In this document: positions 6,943-12,453 of the stretch, in pieces
Layout: every line of letters begins with the position of its first letter
How positions within the stretch are numbered: position 1 is the stretch's first letter
Assembly: GCA_038250515.1 (NCBI GenBank)
Contig: JBBSCG010000055.1
Coordinates: 1-12,453 of the forward strand
Direction of reading: 5' to 3'
Origin: JAICUY01 sp038250515
GTDB lineage: Bacteria > Chloroflexota > Limnocylindria > QHBO01
DNA: 12,453 nucleotides
Notes under the pieces: model-generated
Told to the model about the DNA's origin: nothing
The model's input: only the letters and a program-made list of their open reading frames with translations
The model's database searches: none
Translations under genes and position numbers: made by a program

Positions 6943-8103
6943 ATGAAGATCGCTGTCCCGCGCGAAACCGCCGAGGGCGAGGCTCGCGTCGCGCTCACGC
7001 CGCAGCTCGCCGGTCAGCTGGTCGGTGATGGCGTGGAGGTCCTCGTCCAGGCAGGAGCCGGCGAGGCATCGTTCTTTGGCGACACGCTGTACGCCGAGGC
7101 CGGCGCCACGGTCGTGCCGGACGCGAAGGCCATCTACGAGCAGGCCGACCTGATCCTGCGCGTCGGCCGGCCCGGCGACGACGAGATCGCGATGCTCAAG
7201 CCTGGCCAGGTGCTGATCGGCACGCTCGGCACGCTATCGCACCCGCAGCTCGCCGAGAAGCTGGCGAAGGCGGGCGTCACCGCCATCAGCATGGATGCCA
7301 TTCCGCGCATCACGCGCGCGCAGAGCATGGACTCGCTCTCCAGCCAGAGCACTGTCGGCGGCTACAAAGCCGTCCTGCTCGCGGCCGATCGGCTGCCGAA
7401 GTTCATGCCGCTGCTGACGACCGCGGCCGGTACGGTGCGCCCCGCCAAGGGACTGATCATGGGTGCCGGCGTCGCCGGCCTGATGGCCATCGGTACGGCC
7501 CGACGACTGGGCGCGGTCGTCGAGGCGACCGACGTGCGACCCGTGGTCAAGGAGCAGGTGCAGAGCCTGGGCGCCAAGTTCCTCGAGGTCGAAATGACCG
7601 ATGAGGAGAAGTCGCAGGCGGAGACGGCCGGCGGCTACGCCCGCGAGATGAGTGACGACTACAAGCAACGCCAGGCCGAGCTGATCGCGCAGCGCGTGGG
7701 TGAGGCCGATTTCGTGATCACCACCGCGCTCATCCCGGGGCGCCCGGCACCGCGCCTGATCACCGATGCGATGGTTGCCAGCATGCAGCCCGGCAGCGTC
7801 ATCGTCGACATGGCCGCTGAGGCGGGCGGCAATGTCGAAGGCACCGAGCCGAACAAGATCGTCGAGAAGCACGGCGTGACGATCATCGGTCTGACCAATC
7901 TGCCGGCCATGATGCCCGCCCACGCATCGCAGATGTACGCCAAGAACATTCAGACACTCGTCAAGCACCTGCTGACGGACGGCAAGCTGGAGCTCAACTT
8001 CGACGACGAGATCACCCGCGGTGCGACGATCACCCACGACGGCAAGATCGTCCACGAGGCGACCGCCAAAGCGCTGACATCCGCAACGGCGGAGGCCCGG
8101 TAG
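6943..8103 (+). CDS. pntAA: NAD(P) transhydrogenase subunit alpha part 1 (NAD(H)-binding domain I)
   Basis: A 386-residue soluble dI subunit of the proton-translocating transhydrogenase, which reduces NADP+ with NADH using the proton gradient. The start MKIAVPRETAEGEARVALTP is the alanine-dehydrogenase-like N-terminus of the family. RAQSMDSLSSQSTVGGYKAV (125-144) contains the conserved loop at the hydride-transfer site, with Arg125, Asp130 and the following Ser/Gln residues. GAGVAG (174-179) is the dinucleotide fold glycine motif, and the Asp of ATDVRP (197) is expected to bind the NAD ribose. Length matches split-type alpha-1 subunits such as that of Rhodospirillum. The ATG at 6943 has GGGAA 7 nt upstream. 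It is the first gene of a three-gene operon; its TAG shares one base with the GTG of pntAB. Confidence 0.96.
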   Translation: MKIAVPRETAEGEARVALTPQLAGQLVGDGVEVLVQAGAGEASFFGDTLYAEAGATVVPDAKAIYEQADLILRVGRPGDDEIAMLKPGQVLIGTLGTLSHPQLAEKLAKAGVTAISMDAIPRITRAQSMDSLSSQSTVGGYKAVLLAADRLPKFMPLLTTAAGTVRPAKGLIMGAGVAGLMAIGTARRLGAVVEATDVRPVVKEQVQSLGAKFLEVEMTDEEKSQAETAGGYAREMSDDYKQRQAELIAQRVGEADFVITTALIPGRPAPRLITDAMVASMQPGSVIVDMAAEAGGNVEGTEPNKIVEKHGVTIIGLTNLPAMMPAHASQMYAKNIQTLVKHLLTDGKLELNFDDEITRGATITHDGKIVHEATAKALTSATAEAR

Positions 8104-8417
8104 TGGACGCCAGCTCGATCAGCGCCTTCGCGCTCCTCGCGGCGCTCTTCATCCTGGTGCTCGCCGCCTTCGTCGGCTTCGAGGTGGTGAGCAAGGTGCC
8201 GACCATGCTGCACACGCCGCTGATGAGCGGCGCCAACGCGGTACACGGCGTGATCGTGGTGGGCGCCATGCTCGTGGCGGCCAATGTCGACGGACCGCTG
8301 CGCATCGTGCTCGCCCTGGTCGCGGTCACGCTTGGCACCATCAACGTGGTCGGCGGCTTCGTGGTCACCGACCGGATGCTCGAGATGTTCCGCAAGCGGC
8401 CGGAGGAGCGCCGCTAG
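8103..8417 (+). CDS. pntAB: NAD(P) transhydrogenase subunit alpha part 2 (membrane domain IIa)
   Basis: A 104-residue membrane protein with three or four hydrophobic helices, the normal form of the separate alpha-2 subunit. PTMLHTPLMSGANAVHGVIVVGA (near 31-53) is the highly conserved segment of this subunit, and NVVGGFVVTDRMLEMFRKR at the end is also typical. With pntB it forms the proton channel across the cytoplasmic membrane. The start is GTG 8103-8105, overlapping the pntAA stop by one base (TAGTG), with GGAGG 7 nt upstream at 8091-8095. The stop is immediately followed by the pntB ATG, so the three genes are translated as a coupled set. Confidence 0.95.
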   Translation: MDASSISAFALLAALFILVLAAFVGFEVVSKVPTMLHTPLMSGANAVHGVIVVGAMLVAANVDGPLRIVLALVAVTLGTINVVGGFVVTDRMLEMFRKRPEERR

Positions 8418-9821
8418 ATGGACGCGCTGCAGGTCCTCACCTACCTCGTCTGGCTGGTCGCCAGCATCGGCTTCATCCTGGCCCTCAAGTTCCTCGCCTC
8501 GCCGAAGACGGCGCGCACCGGCAACCTGCTGGGCGCGGCCGGCATGGCGCTGGTCATCGTCTGGACCTTCTTCACCACCCCGGGCATGCTGGCCAACTGG
8601 TGGATCATCCTGGTCGGCGGCGGCATCGGTACGGTGGTAGGCATCCTGGGTGCCCGTCGGGTACCGATGACCGCCATGCCGCAGATGGTCGCCATCTTCA
8701 ACGGCGCCGGCGGCGGGGCGGCGGCGGTCGTTGCCCTCGCCGAGTTCCTGCGAGACACGGGCGACCATACCGGCGAGCTGCTGTCGCTGCCATTCATCAT
8801 CGCCACGCTGCTCGGCGCGGTCATCGGCTCGGTGAGCCTGACCGGCTCGATCGTCGCCTTCGGCAAGCTGCAGGGCTTCATCGCCCCGCGCCCGGTCAAG
8901 CTGCCGGGCCAGCAGGTCATCACCAGCGTGGTGTTCCTGGCGCTGCTCGGCATCGCGGTCTACGTCGCGGCGGTTGCCAACAGCATCCCGCTCTTCATGC
9001 TCTTCTGCGCTCTGGCGCTGGTGCTCGGGGTGGTGCTGGTCATGCCGATCGGCGGCGCCGATATGCCGGTCGTCATCAGCCTGCTGAACAGCTACACCGG
9101 CATCGCCGTGGCGGCCACGGGCTTCGTGCTCAATAACTACGCGCTGCTGATCGCCGGCACGTTGGTGGGCGCCTCGGGCGCAATCCTGACCCAGCTGATG
9201 ACCAGAGCCATGAACCGATCGCTGTTCAACGTCCTGTTTGCGGGCTTCGGCACCGGGGGCGGAACGGCCGCGGCGGGTCCCGCTGGCGAGGAATCGCTGC
9301 GCGAGATCAGCGCCGACGACGCGGCCGTGCTGATGGCCTATGGCAAGAAGGTGATCATCGTGCCGGGCTACGGCATGGCGGTCGCCCAGGCCCAGGGACC
9401 GGTGCGGGAGCTCATGGATCTGCTGATCGCCAGGGGCGTTGACGTCGAGTTCGCCATCCACCCCGTCGCCGGCCGCATGCCCGGGCACATGAATGTGCTG
9501 CTCGCTGAGGCGAACGTGCCGTACGACCGCCTCAAGGAGATGGACGAGATCAACGACGAGTTCGCCGATGCGGACGTCGCCCTGGTCATCGGTGCCAACG
9601 ACGTCATCAACCCATCGGCACGCGAGGAGGGGTCGCCGATCTCCGGCATGCCGATCCTGAACGTCGACCATGCGCAGAACGTCATCGTCCTGAAGCGCGG
9701 ACGTGGGACAGGGTTTGCCGGCATCCCCAACCCGCTATTCAGCAACGAAAAGACCTCGATGCTGTTCGGTGATGCCAAGCCATCGGTCTCCGCACTGGTG
9801 AACGGCGTCAAGAACGCCTAG
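8418..9821 (+). CDS. pntB: NAD(P) transhydrogenase subunit beta (membrane domain IIb plus NADP(H)-binding domain III)
   Basis: A 467-residue beta subunit. The first ~270 residues are hydrophobic helices with family motifs such as MTAMPQMVAIFNGAGGGAA and the LNSYTGIAVAATGFVL helix. After that comes the soluble NADP(H) domain: IIVPGYGMAVAQAQ, HPVAGRMPGHMNVLLAEA, a GANDVINPSA loop, and KRGRGTGFAGIPNPLF (426-441). Lys426-Arg427 fit the pair that binds the NADP 2'-phosphate. The residue after them is Gly rather than the Ser of the KRS triad in E. coli. The ATG directly abuts the pntAB stop, with GGAGGAG (8402-8408) 9 nt upstream. The gene ends in a hairpin at 9811-9836. A long antisense open frame here is only a GC-rich shadow. 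Confidence 0.96.
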   Translation: MDALQVLTYLVWLVASIGFILALKFLASPKTARTGNLLGAAGMALVIVWTFFTTPGMLANWWIILVGGGIGTVVGILGARRVPMTAMPQMVAIFNGAGGGAAAVVALAEFLRDTGDHTGELLSLPFIIATLLGAVIGSVSLTGSIVAFGKLQGFIAPRPVKLPGQQVITSVVFLALLGIAVYVAAVANSIPLFMLFCALALVLGVVLVMPIGGADMPVVISLLNSYTGIAVAATGFVLNNYALLIAGTLVGASGAILTQLMTRAMNRSLFNVLFAGFGTGGGTAAAGPAGEESLREISADDAAVLMAYGKKVIIVPGYGMAVAQAQGPVRELMDLLIARGVDVEFAIHPVAGRMPGHMNVLLAEANVPYDRLKEMDEINDEFADADVALVIGANDVINPSAREEGSPISGMPILNVDHAQNVIVLKRGRGTGFAGIPNPLFSNEKTSMLFGDAKPSVSALVNGVKNA

Positions 9822-9836
9822 CAAGCGCCGCGTTCT
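9811..9836 (+). terminator. Candidate terminator hairpin at the end of pntB
   Basis: AGAACGC (9811-9817) and GCGTTCT (9830-9836) form a perfect 7-bp stem around a 12-nt loop that contains the pntB stop codon. It is followed by GTTGT rather than a true T run. It may end pnt transcription or merely slow RNA polymerase before the vapBC promoter. Because its 3' arm abuts the vapB operator, it could also be part of that control region. Confidence 0.3.
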
Positions 9837-9855
9837 GTTGTAGTATGCTACGACA
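9836..9855 (+). promoter_or_regulatory. Palindromic operator of the vapBC operon
   Basis: TGTTGTAG (9836-9843) and CTACGACA (9848-9855) are inverted 8-bp arms with one mismatch, separated by TATG. Similar GTAG-N4-CTAC palindromes precede many small toxin-antitoxin operons, where the antitoxin, alone or with the toxin, binds to repress its own promoter. The site ends one base before the vapB ATG and covers the probable -10 element, the position expected for autorepression. The palindrome is seen directly; binding by VapB is inferred. Confidence 0.55.
9844..9849 (+). promoter_or_regulatory. Probable -10 box of a leaderless vapB promoter
   Basis: TATGCT (TANNNT) ends 6 nt before the vapB ATG at 9856, and no Shine-Dalgarno lies between. 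TAGTAT at 9841-9846 is an overlapping alternative. Either would start transcription at or next to the ATG, giving a leaderless mRNA. Both boxes lie inside the operator palindrome. Confidence 0.45.
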
Positions 9856-10101
9856 ATGATCACCGTACCCGAGGCCGCCAGGCGCATCGCCAGGAACCCC
9901 GAGACGATTCGCCGCTGGATCCGCGCAGGCAAGCTGGCTTCGACCAAGGTTGGCACTCAGTACCTGGTCGACGAGGAGGCACTCAGCCAGCTGCTCGACG
10001 CGGAGGTCCTGCCGGCGCCTCCCGAATGGGATGAGACCTTCTGGGGCGGACCGATGCCCAACTGGGTGGCGATCATTCGGCAGCAGCGCAACGAGCACTG
10101 A
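9856..10101 (+). CDS. Antitoxin-like DNA-binding protein, excisionase/MerR-type HTH (VapB-like)
   Basis: An 81-residue protein. Residues 1-48 (ITVPEAARRIARNPETIRRWIRAGKLASTKVGTQYLVDEEAL) are a clear HTH_17/excisionase-type winged helix: an AA-R-IA-N-ETIRRWIR helix-turn-helix, then the GKL-S-KVG-QYLV wing. Residues 52-81 form a short tail rich in Pro, Trp and Glu, of the kind antitoxins use to wrap a toxin. The gene sits 5 nt before a PIN-domain gene and is preceded by a palindromic operator, so it is most simply the antitoxin and autorepressor of a VapBC-type pair. The DNA-binding fold is firm; the antitoxin role rests on position. A phage excisionase role is unlikely because no integrase is nearby. 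Confidence 0.82.
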   Translation: MITVPEAARRIARNPETIRRWIRAGKLASTKVGTQYLVDEEALSQLLDAEVLPAPPEWDETFWGGPMPNWVAIIRQQRNEH

Positions 10102-10106
10102 TCGCG

Positions 10107-10499
10107 GTGCTCGTCATTGACGCCTCGGCATTGATCTACCTGGCGTCTGGGCGGGGCGGACTGGACGGATTGGCCGATGCGGATATGGTGGCCCCCTCGT
10201 TGATGTGGTCGGAAGCCACCTCCGTCCTGCACGTGGCGCTGTGGCGAGGTGAAATCGACGCGGCGACGTCCGAGGTTCTCCTGAAGCGGATCGAAGAGGC
10301 GCCGGTCACCCCCCGATCGGACCCGAAGCTGCTGCGTGAGGCGTTCGCTATCGCGAACCGGCTCGGCTGGGCCAAGACGTACGACGCGGAGTACGTCGCC
10401 CTGGCTCAGAGCCTGGGTGTCCCGCTCCTCACTCGCGACGCGCGCCTTCGCCGAGGAGCGGCGCGCATCGTCAACGCCATCGGGCCCGATGAGCTCTGA
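10107..10499 (+). CDS. PIN-domain ribonuclease toxin (VapC-like)
   Basis: A 130-residue protein matching the size of VapC toxins. The acidic catalytic set of a PIN domain is complete: Asp5 in VIDASALIY, Glu36 in LMWSEATSVL, Asp93 in KTYDAEYVALA, and Asp111 in LLTRDARLRR. PIN toxins use these residues to hold Mg2+ and cleave tRNA, rRNA or mRNA when free of antitoxin. The start is GTG 10107-10109, 5 nt after the antitoxin stop; only a weak ACGAG lies upstream, consistent with translational coupling. The last 11 bases overlap the next gene. As all catalytic residues are present, the toxin is probably active; its RNA target is unknown. Confidence 0.9.
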   Translation: MLVIDASALIYLASGRGGLDGLADADMVAPSLMWSEATSVLHVALWRGEIDAATSEVLLKRIEEAPVTPRSDPKLLREAFAIANRLGWAKTYDAEYVALAQSLGVPLLTRDARLRRGAARIVNAIGPDEL

Positions 10500-11145
10500 G
10501 GGCCGCTGGGTCTGCCTGGACGTCGGTGAGACGCTCGTCGACGAGACACGCATCTTCCAGACCTGGGCGGAGGTGCTCGGCATCCCCCAGTTCACGCTCA
10601 TGGCGGTGCTGGGCGGATCCATCACCACCGCCGAGCGGCCAGAGGATTGGCGCCGCTTCTTCGAGATGGTCCGGGCACCGGACTGGCGCGATCATCAGCC
10701 AACCGTCGAGGACCGATTCGGAGGCTTCCGCGCGGAAGATCTGTATCCGGACGCCCTGCGTTCGATCGACGCGCTGAAGGCTGCAGGCTACCGGGTGGCG
10801 ATCAGCGCCAACCAGCCGGCGCGTCGACATGCCGAGCTGGAGGCGCTCGGCGTGACCGTCGAGGTGATGGCCATGAGCGAGGCGATTGCCGTCTCGAAGC
10901 CCGCGCCCGCGTTCTTCGAGCGCACCCTCGAGCTCCTCGGCTCACCTGAGGCTCGCGACGTGGCGTACGTAGGGGATCGGATCGACAACGACATCCTGCC
11001 CGCTGTCGCCAGGGGCATGCGCGCGGTCTGGATTCGTCGGGGCCCGTGGGGTCTGCTCCAGGACGACAGCGAACATGCCGCGAACCTTGTTGTGCGGTCG
11101 CTGGACGAGCTGGTGGAGCGCATCGGGGAGGCCTGGGACTCCTAG
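10489..11145 (+). CDS. HAD-superfamily hydrolase (phosphatase-like)
   Basis: A 218-residue HAD protein with a small helical cap. Motif I is CLDVGETLVDE with nucleophile Asp11. Motif II is the Ser of ISANQP (Ser106), motif III is Lys137 in VSKPAP, and motif IV is VGDRIDND (161-168). The order and spacing match subfamily I HAD hydrolases. The usual second Asp of motif I (DxD) is Gly here (DVGET), which removes the standard general acid; such DVGxT forms occur in some HAD groups. ATG 10489 was chosen because motif I follows at once; the frame is open further upstream but lies inside vapC. It overlaps vapC by 11 bp and is probably coupled to it. The substrate is unknown, and it need not be part of the toxin system. 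Confidence 0.87.
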   Translation: MSSEGRWVCLDVGETLVDETRIFQTWAEVLGIPQFTLMAVLGGSITTAERPEDWRRFFEMVRAPDWRDHQPTVEDRFGGFRAEDLYPDALRSIDALKAAGYRVAISANQPARRHAELEALGVTVEVMAMSEAIAVSKPAPAFFERTLELLGSPEARDVAYVGDRIDNDILPAVARGMRAVWIRRGPWGLLQDDSEHAANLVVRSLDELVERIGEAWDS

Positions 11146-11170
11146 CTCCGATCATAGCGGCCGAGTCCGG

Positions 11171-11176
11171 TATTCT
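11171..11176 (+). promoter_or_regulatory. Candidate -10 box for the CBS-permease operon
   Basis: TATTCT lies 24 nt before the CBS gene start, in the 55-bp gap after the HAD gene. It fits TANNNT well. The -35 region (around 11148-11153, CCGATC) is poor. With the GAGGA ribosome-binding site (11188-11192), 8 nt before the ATG, it suggests a separate, leadered transcript. Confidence 0.35.
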
Positions 11177-11200
11177 TGGGCTCCGTCGAGGATTTGACCG

Positions 11201-11728
11201 ATGCAGACGCCCGAATCGATCACCCAGGCGACCCCGATCTCCCAGGCCGACCGGCTGCTCAGCGTCGAGGGCGTCGTGGTGCATGCCACGGACAGCCTCG
11301 AGCAGGTCGCCGAGCAGGCTGTCGGCAATCCGGGATGTCGCCTCATCACGGTGGTCGATGCCACGGAGCAGCTGGTCGGCATCCTCCCCGTCCGCAACCT
11401 GGTCGACGATATCTTCCTGAAGATCGTGCCCGAGCGCTTCCTGGGGGAGATCGACGATTACTCGGGCGTCATCGAGTACGCAGAGCGGCTCGCGGCTCGA
11501 ACGGCGGGTGACGTGATGCTCGATCCGATCTCGGTCAGCCGTGAGCAGACCGTGCGGGACGCGTTCGAGCTGCTGCATCGCCACGAGCTGGCGGGCGTCC
11601 CGATCGTGGACGAAGAGCGACACGTCGTGGGTTACATCGACCAGCTCGAGCTGCTGCTGGTCTGGGTGCGTGCCAGCGGCCGCGATCGGCTCCTCAAGCC
11701 GGAATCGGGCTCGGAGCCGCCCGCTTGA
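11201..11728 (+). CDS. Two-CBS-domain protein
   Basis: A 175-residue soluble protein made of a tandem CBS pair. The first domain is about residues 20-72 (LLSVEGVVVHATDSLEQVAEQAV...LITVVDATEQLVGILPVRNLVDDI). The second is 103-157 (GDVMLDPISVSREQTVRDAFELLHRHELAGVPIVDEERHVVGYIDQLELL). A charged, aromatic linker at 73-100 joins them. CBS pairs bind adenosine nucleotides such as AMP, ATP or cyclic dinucleotides and regulate enzymes or channels. There is no fused catalytic domain. The ATG has GAGGA 8 nt upstream. The stop overlaps the start of the next gene, an ion permease, so a likely role is a separate regulatory subunit for that permease; this is inference from gene order. Confidence 0.88.
   Translation: MQTPESITQATPISQADRLLSVEGVVVHATDSLEQVAEQAVGNPGCRLITVVDATEQLVGILPVRNLVDDIFLKIVPERFLGEIDDYSGVIEYAERLAARTAGDVMLDPISVSREQTVRDAFELLHRHELAGVPIVDEERHVVGYIDQLELLLVWVRASGRDRLLKPESGSEPPA
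11713..11716 (+). promoter_or_regulatory. Ribosome-binding site that favours a TTG start for the permease
   Basis: GGAG lies 8 nt before TTG 11725-11727, an ideal distance, but 14 nt before the alternative GTG at 11731. TTG also overlaps the CBS gene stop as TTGA, the usual coupled arrangement. The start choice changes the protein by only two residues. Confidence 0.5.
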
Positions 11729-12453
11729 GCGTGCAGCTGATCATCGGGCTGGCGGTCTTCATCGTCACCTATGCGCTCATCGCCACCGAGCGCGTCGACA
11801 AGACGATCGCCGCGCTGGCGGGCGGCCTGGCCATGATCCTTCTGGGCATCGTCACCCAGGCGGATGCGTTCGCCCACATCGACTTCAACGTCATCTTCCT
11901 GCTGACCGGCATGATGATCCTGGCCGGCATCATCCGGAAGACCGGCGTGTTCGGCTGGCTGGCCGTGCGTGCCGCCCGCGTCGCCGGCGGCGACGGCTAT
12001 CGCATTTTGGTGGTCCTGTCGATCATCACCGCTGTCGCGTCGTCGTTGCTGGACAACGTGACGACCGTGGTCCTCGTCGGGCCGATCACCCTTTTCCTCG
12101 CAGCACGACTGGGGATGAGCCCGTTCCCGTTCATCGTGTCTGAGATCCTGGCCTCGAATATCGGCGGCACCGCCACGTTGATCGGCGACCCGCCGAATAT
12201 CCTGATCGGCAGTGCGGCCGGCCTCGACTTCACCGCGTTCCTGCTCAACCTCGCCCCGTTGGCCGCGGTGATCCTGGCGCTCTACCTGGTCGCGGCCCGA
12301 TGGCTCTTCCGGGGCCAGCTGGAGGTCGATCCCGACCTCCGCTCGGCGCTGTTGTCGCTCGACGAGCGCGAGATGATTGCCGACCCGGGGCTGCTACGCC
12401 GCTCGCTGATCGTGCTCGGGCTCACTCTGCTGGGCTTCGTGCTTCACGGCCCA
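11725..12453 (+). CDS. ArsB/NhaD-type (SLC13-like) ion permease, 3' truncated by window edge
   Basis: 243 codons are visible and the frame runs off the window; full-length relatives have about 420-450 residues. It is strongly hydrophobic with about six membrane segments so far (near 3-20, 27-44, 52-71, 93-127, 134-165 and 172-192). Two hallmark blocks are present: SSLLDNVTTVVLVGP (106-120), and SNIGGTATLIGDPPNILIG (144-162), the re-entrant-loop motif shared by arsenite permease ArsB, NhaD antiporters and the P-protein family. The family moves anions such as arsenite, dicarboxylates or sulfate, or exchanges Na+/H+; the substrate cannot be told here. The probable start is TTG 11725 (see the ribosome-binding site entry), overlapping the CBS gene stop, with GTG 11731 as the alternative. 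No arsenic genes are nearby, so arsenite transport is not implied. Confidence 0.88.
   Translation, partial: MSVQLIIGLAVFIVTYALIATERVDKTIAALAGGLAMILLGIVTQADAFAHIDFNVIFLLTGMMILAGIIRKTGVFGWLAVRAARVAGGDGYRILVVLSIITAVASSLLDNVTTVVLVGPITLFLAARLGMSPFPFIVSEILASNIGGTATLIGDPPNILIGSAAGLDFTAFLLNLAPLAAVILALYLVAARWLFRGQLEVDPDLRSALLSLDEREMIADPGLLRRSLIVLGLTLLGFVLHGP

Noticed and set aside
7950..9671. 573-codon open frame on the minus strand opposite pntAB and pntB
   Set aside because: It is rich in His, Arg, Asp, Gln and Gly with no recognisable domain, and lies exactly antisense to strongly conserved transhydrogenase genes. This is the codon-position shadow expected in GC-rich DNA.
9856..10499. Excisionase-like HTH as a sign of a prophage or integrative element
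   Set aside because: The HTH gene is paired with a PIN-domain toxin and no integrase, attachment site or phage gene is visible, so a toxin-antitoxin module explains it better.
11136..11168. GGACTC/GAGTCC inverted repeat at the end of the HAD gene
   Set aside because: Only 6 bp with a 21-nt loop and no T run; too weak to call a terminator.
10802..11623. 273-codon minus-strand open frame across the HAD and CBS genes
   Set aside because: It spans two real plus-strand genes and their intergenic promoter and changes composition abruptly in the middle; no domain is recognisable.

Overview
This is a GC-rich (roughly two-thirds G+C), gene-dense bacterial window with very short intergenic gaps, several ATGA-type overlaps, GTG and TTG starts, and TANNNT-type -10 elements placed just upstream of start codons that lack a Shine-Dalgarno (leaderless style). 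The gene content fits a free-living Chloroflexota or deep actinobacterial lineage: a three-subunit proton-translocating transhydrogenase, an NB-ARC/TPR regulator, NatAB-like exporters and a VapBC module. That placement is inference from style and content; no rRNA or marker gene is present. I see no tRNA, rRNA, CRISPR array, insertion sequence or phage gene.

Layout, left to right. (1) 2-1126 (+): the C-terminal part of a large AfsR/LuxR-like ATPase-TPR regulator, cut by the window edge. (2) 1214-2934 (-): a two-gene ABC-2 exporter, ATPase then permease, overlapping by ATGA. (3) 2983-4188 (+): a monomeric-sarcosine-oxidase-type FAD amine oxidase, divergent from the exporter across only 48 bp. 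(4) 4152-6708 (-): a second, NatAB-like ABC-2 exporter (ATPase and permease, ATGA overlap), followed 2 nt later by a 99-aa truncated macro-domain gene whose 3' end overlaps the convergent oxidase gene. (5) 6943-9821 (+): the transhydrogenase operon pntAA-pntAB-pntB, preceded by a 234-bp divergent control region with a possible structured mRNA leader. (6) 9856-11145 (+): a VapBC-type toxin-antitoxin pair with a clear palindromic operator, followed by a HAD phosphatase-like gene overlapping the toxin gene by 11 bp. (7) 11201-12453 (+): a two-CBS-domain protein coupled to an ArsB/NhaD-like (SLC13-type) ion permease that runs off the window.

How the parts relate. The transhydrogenase uses the proton gradient to make NADPH from NADH. 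The two ABC-2 modules export unknown substrates. The CBS protein is probably a nucleotide-sensing partner of the permease next to it. The oxidase probably demethylates or oxidises a secondary amine or amino acid. These look like separate housekeeping and accessory modules rather than one pathway.

No convincing wholly new system is visible. The points most worth a second look are the nested inverted repeats over the pntAA ribosome-binding site, the truncated and apparently chimeric macro-domain gene at a likely deletion scar, the vapBC-HAD overlapping trio with its operator on a leaderless promoter, and the CBS-permease pair.
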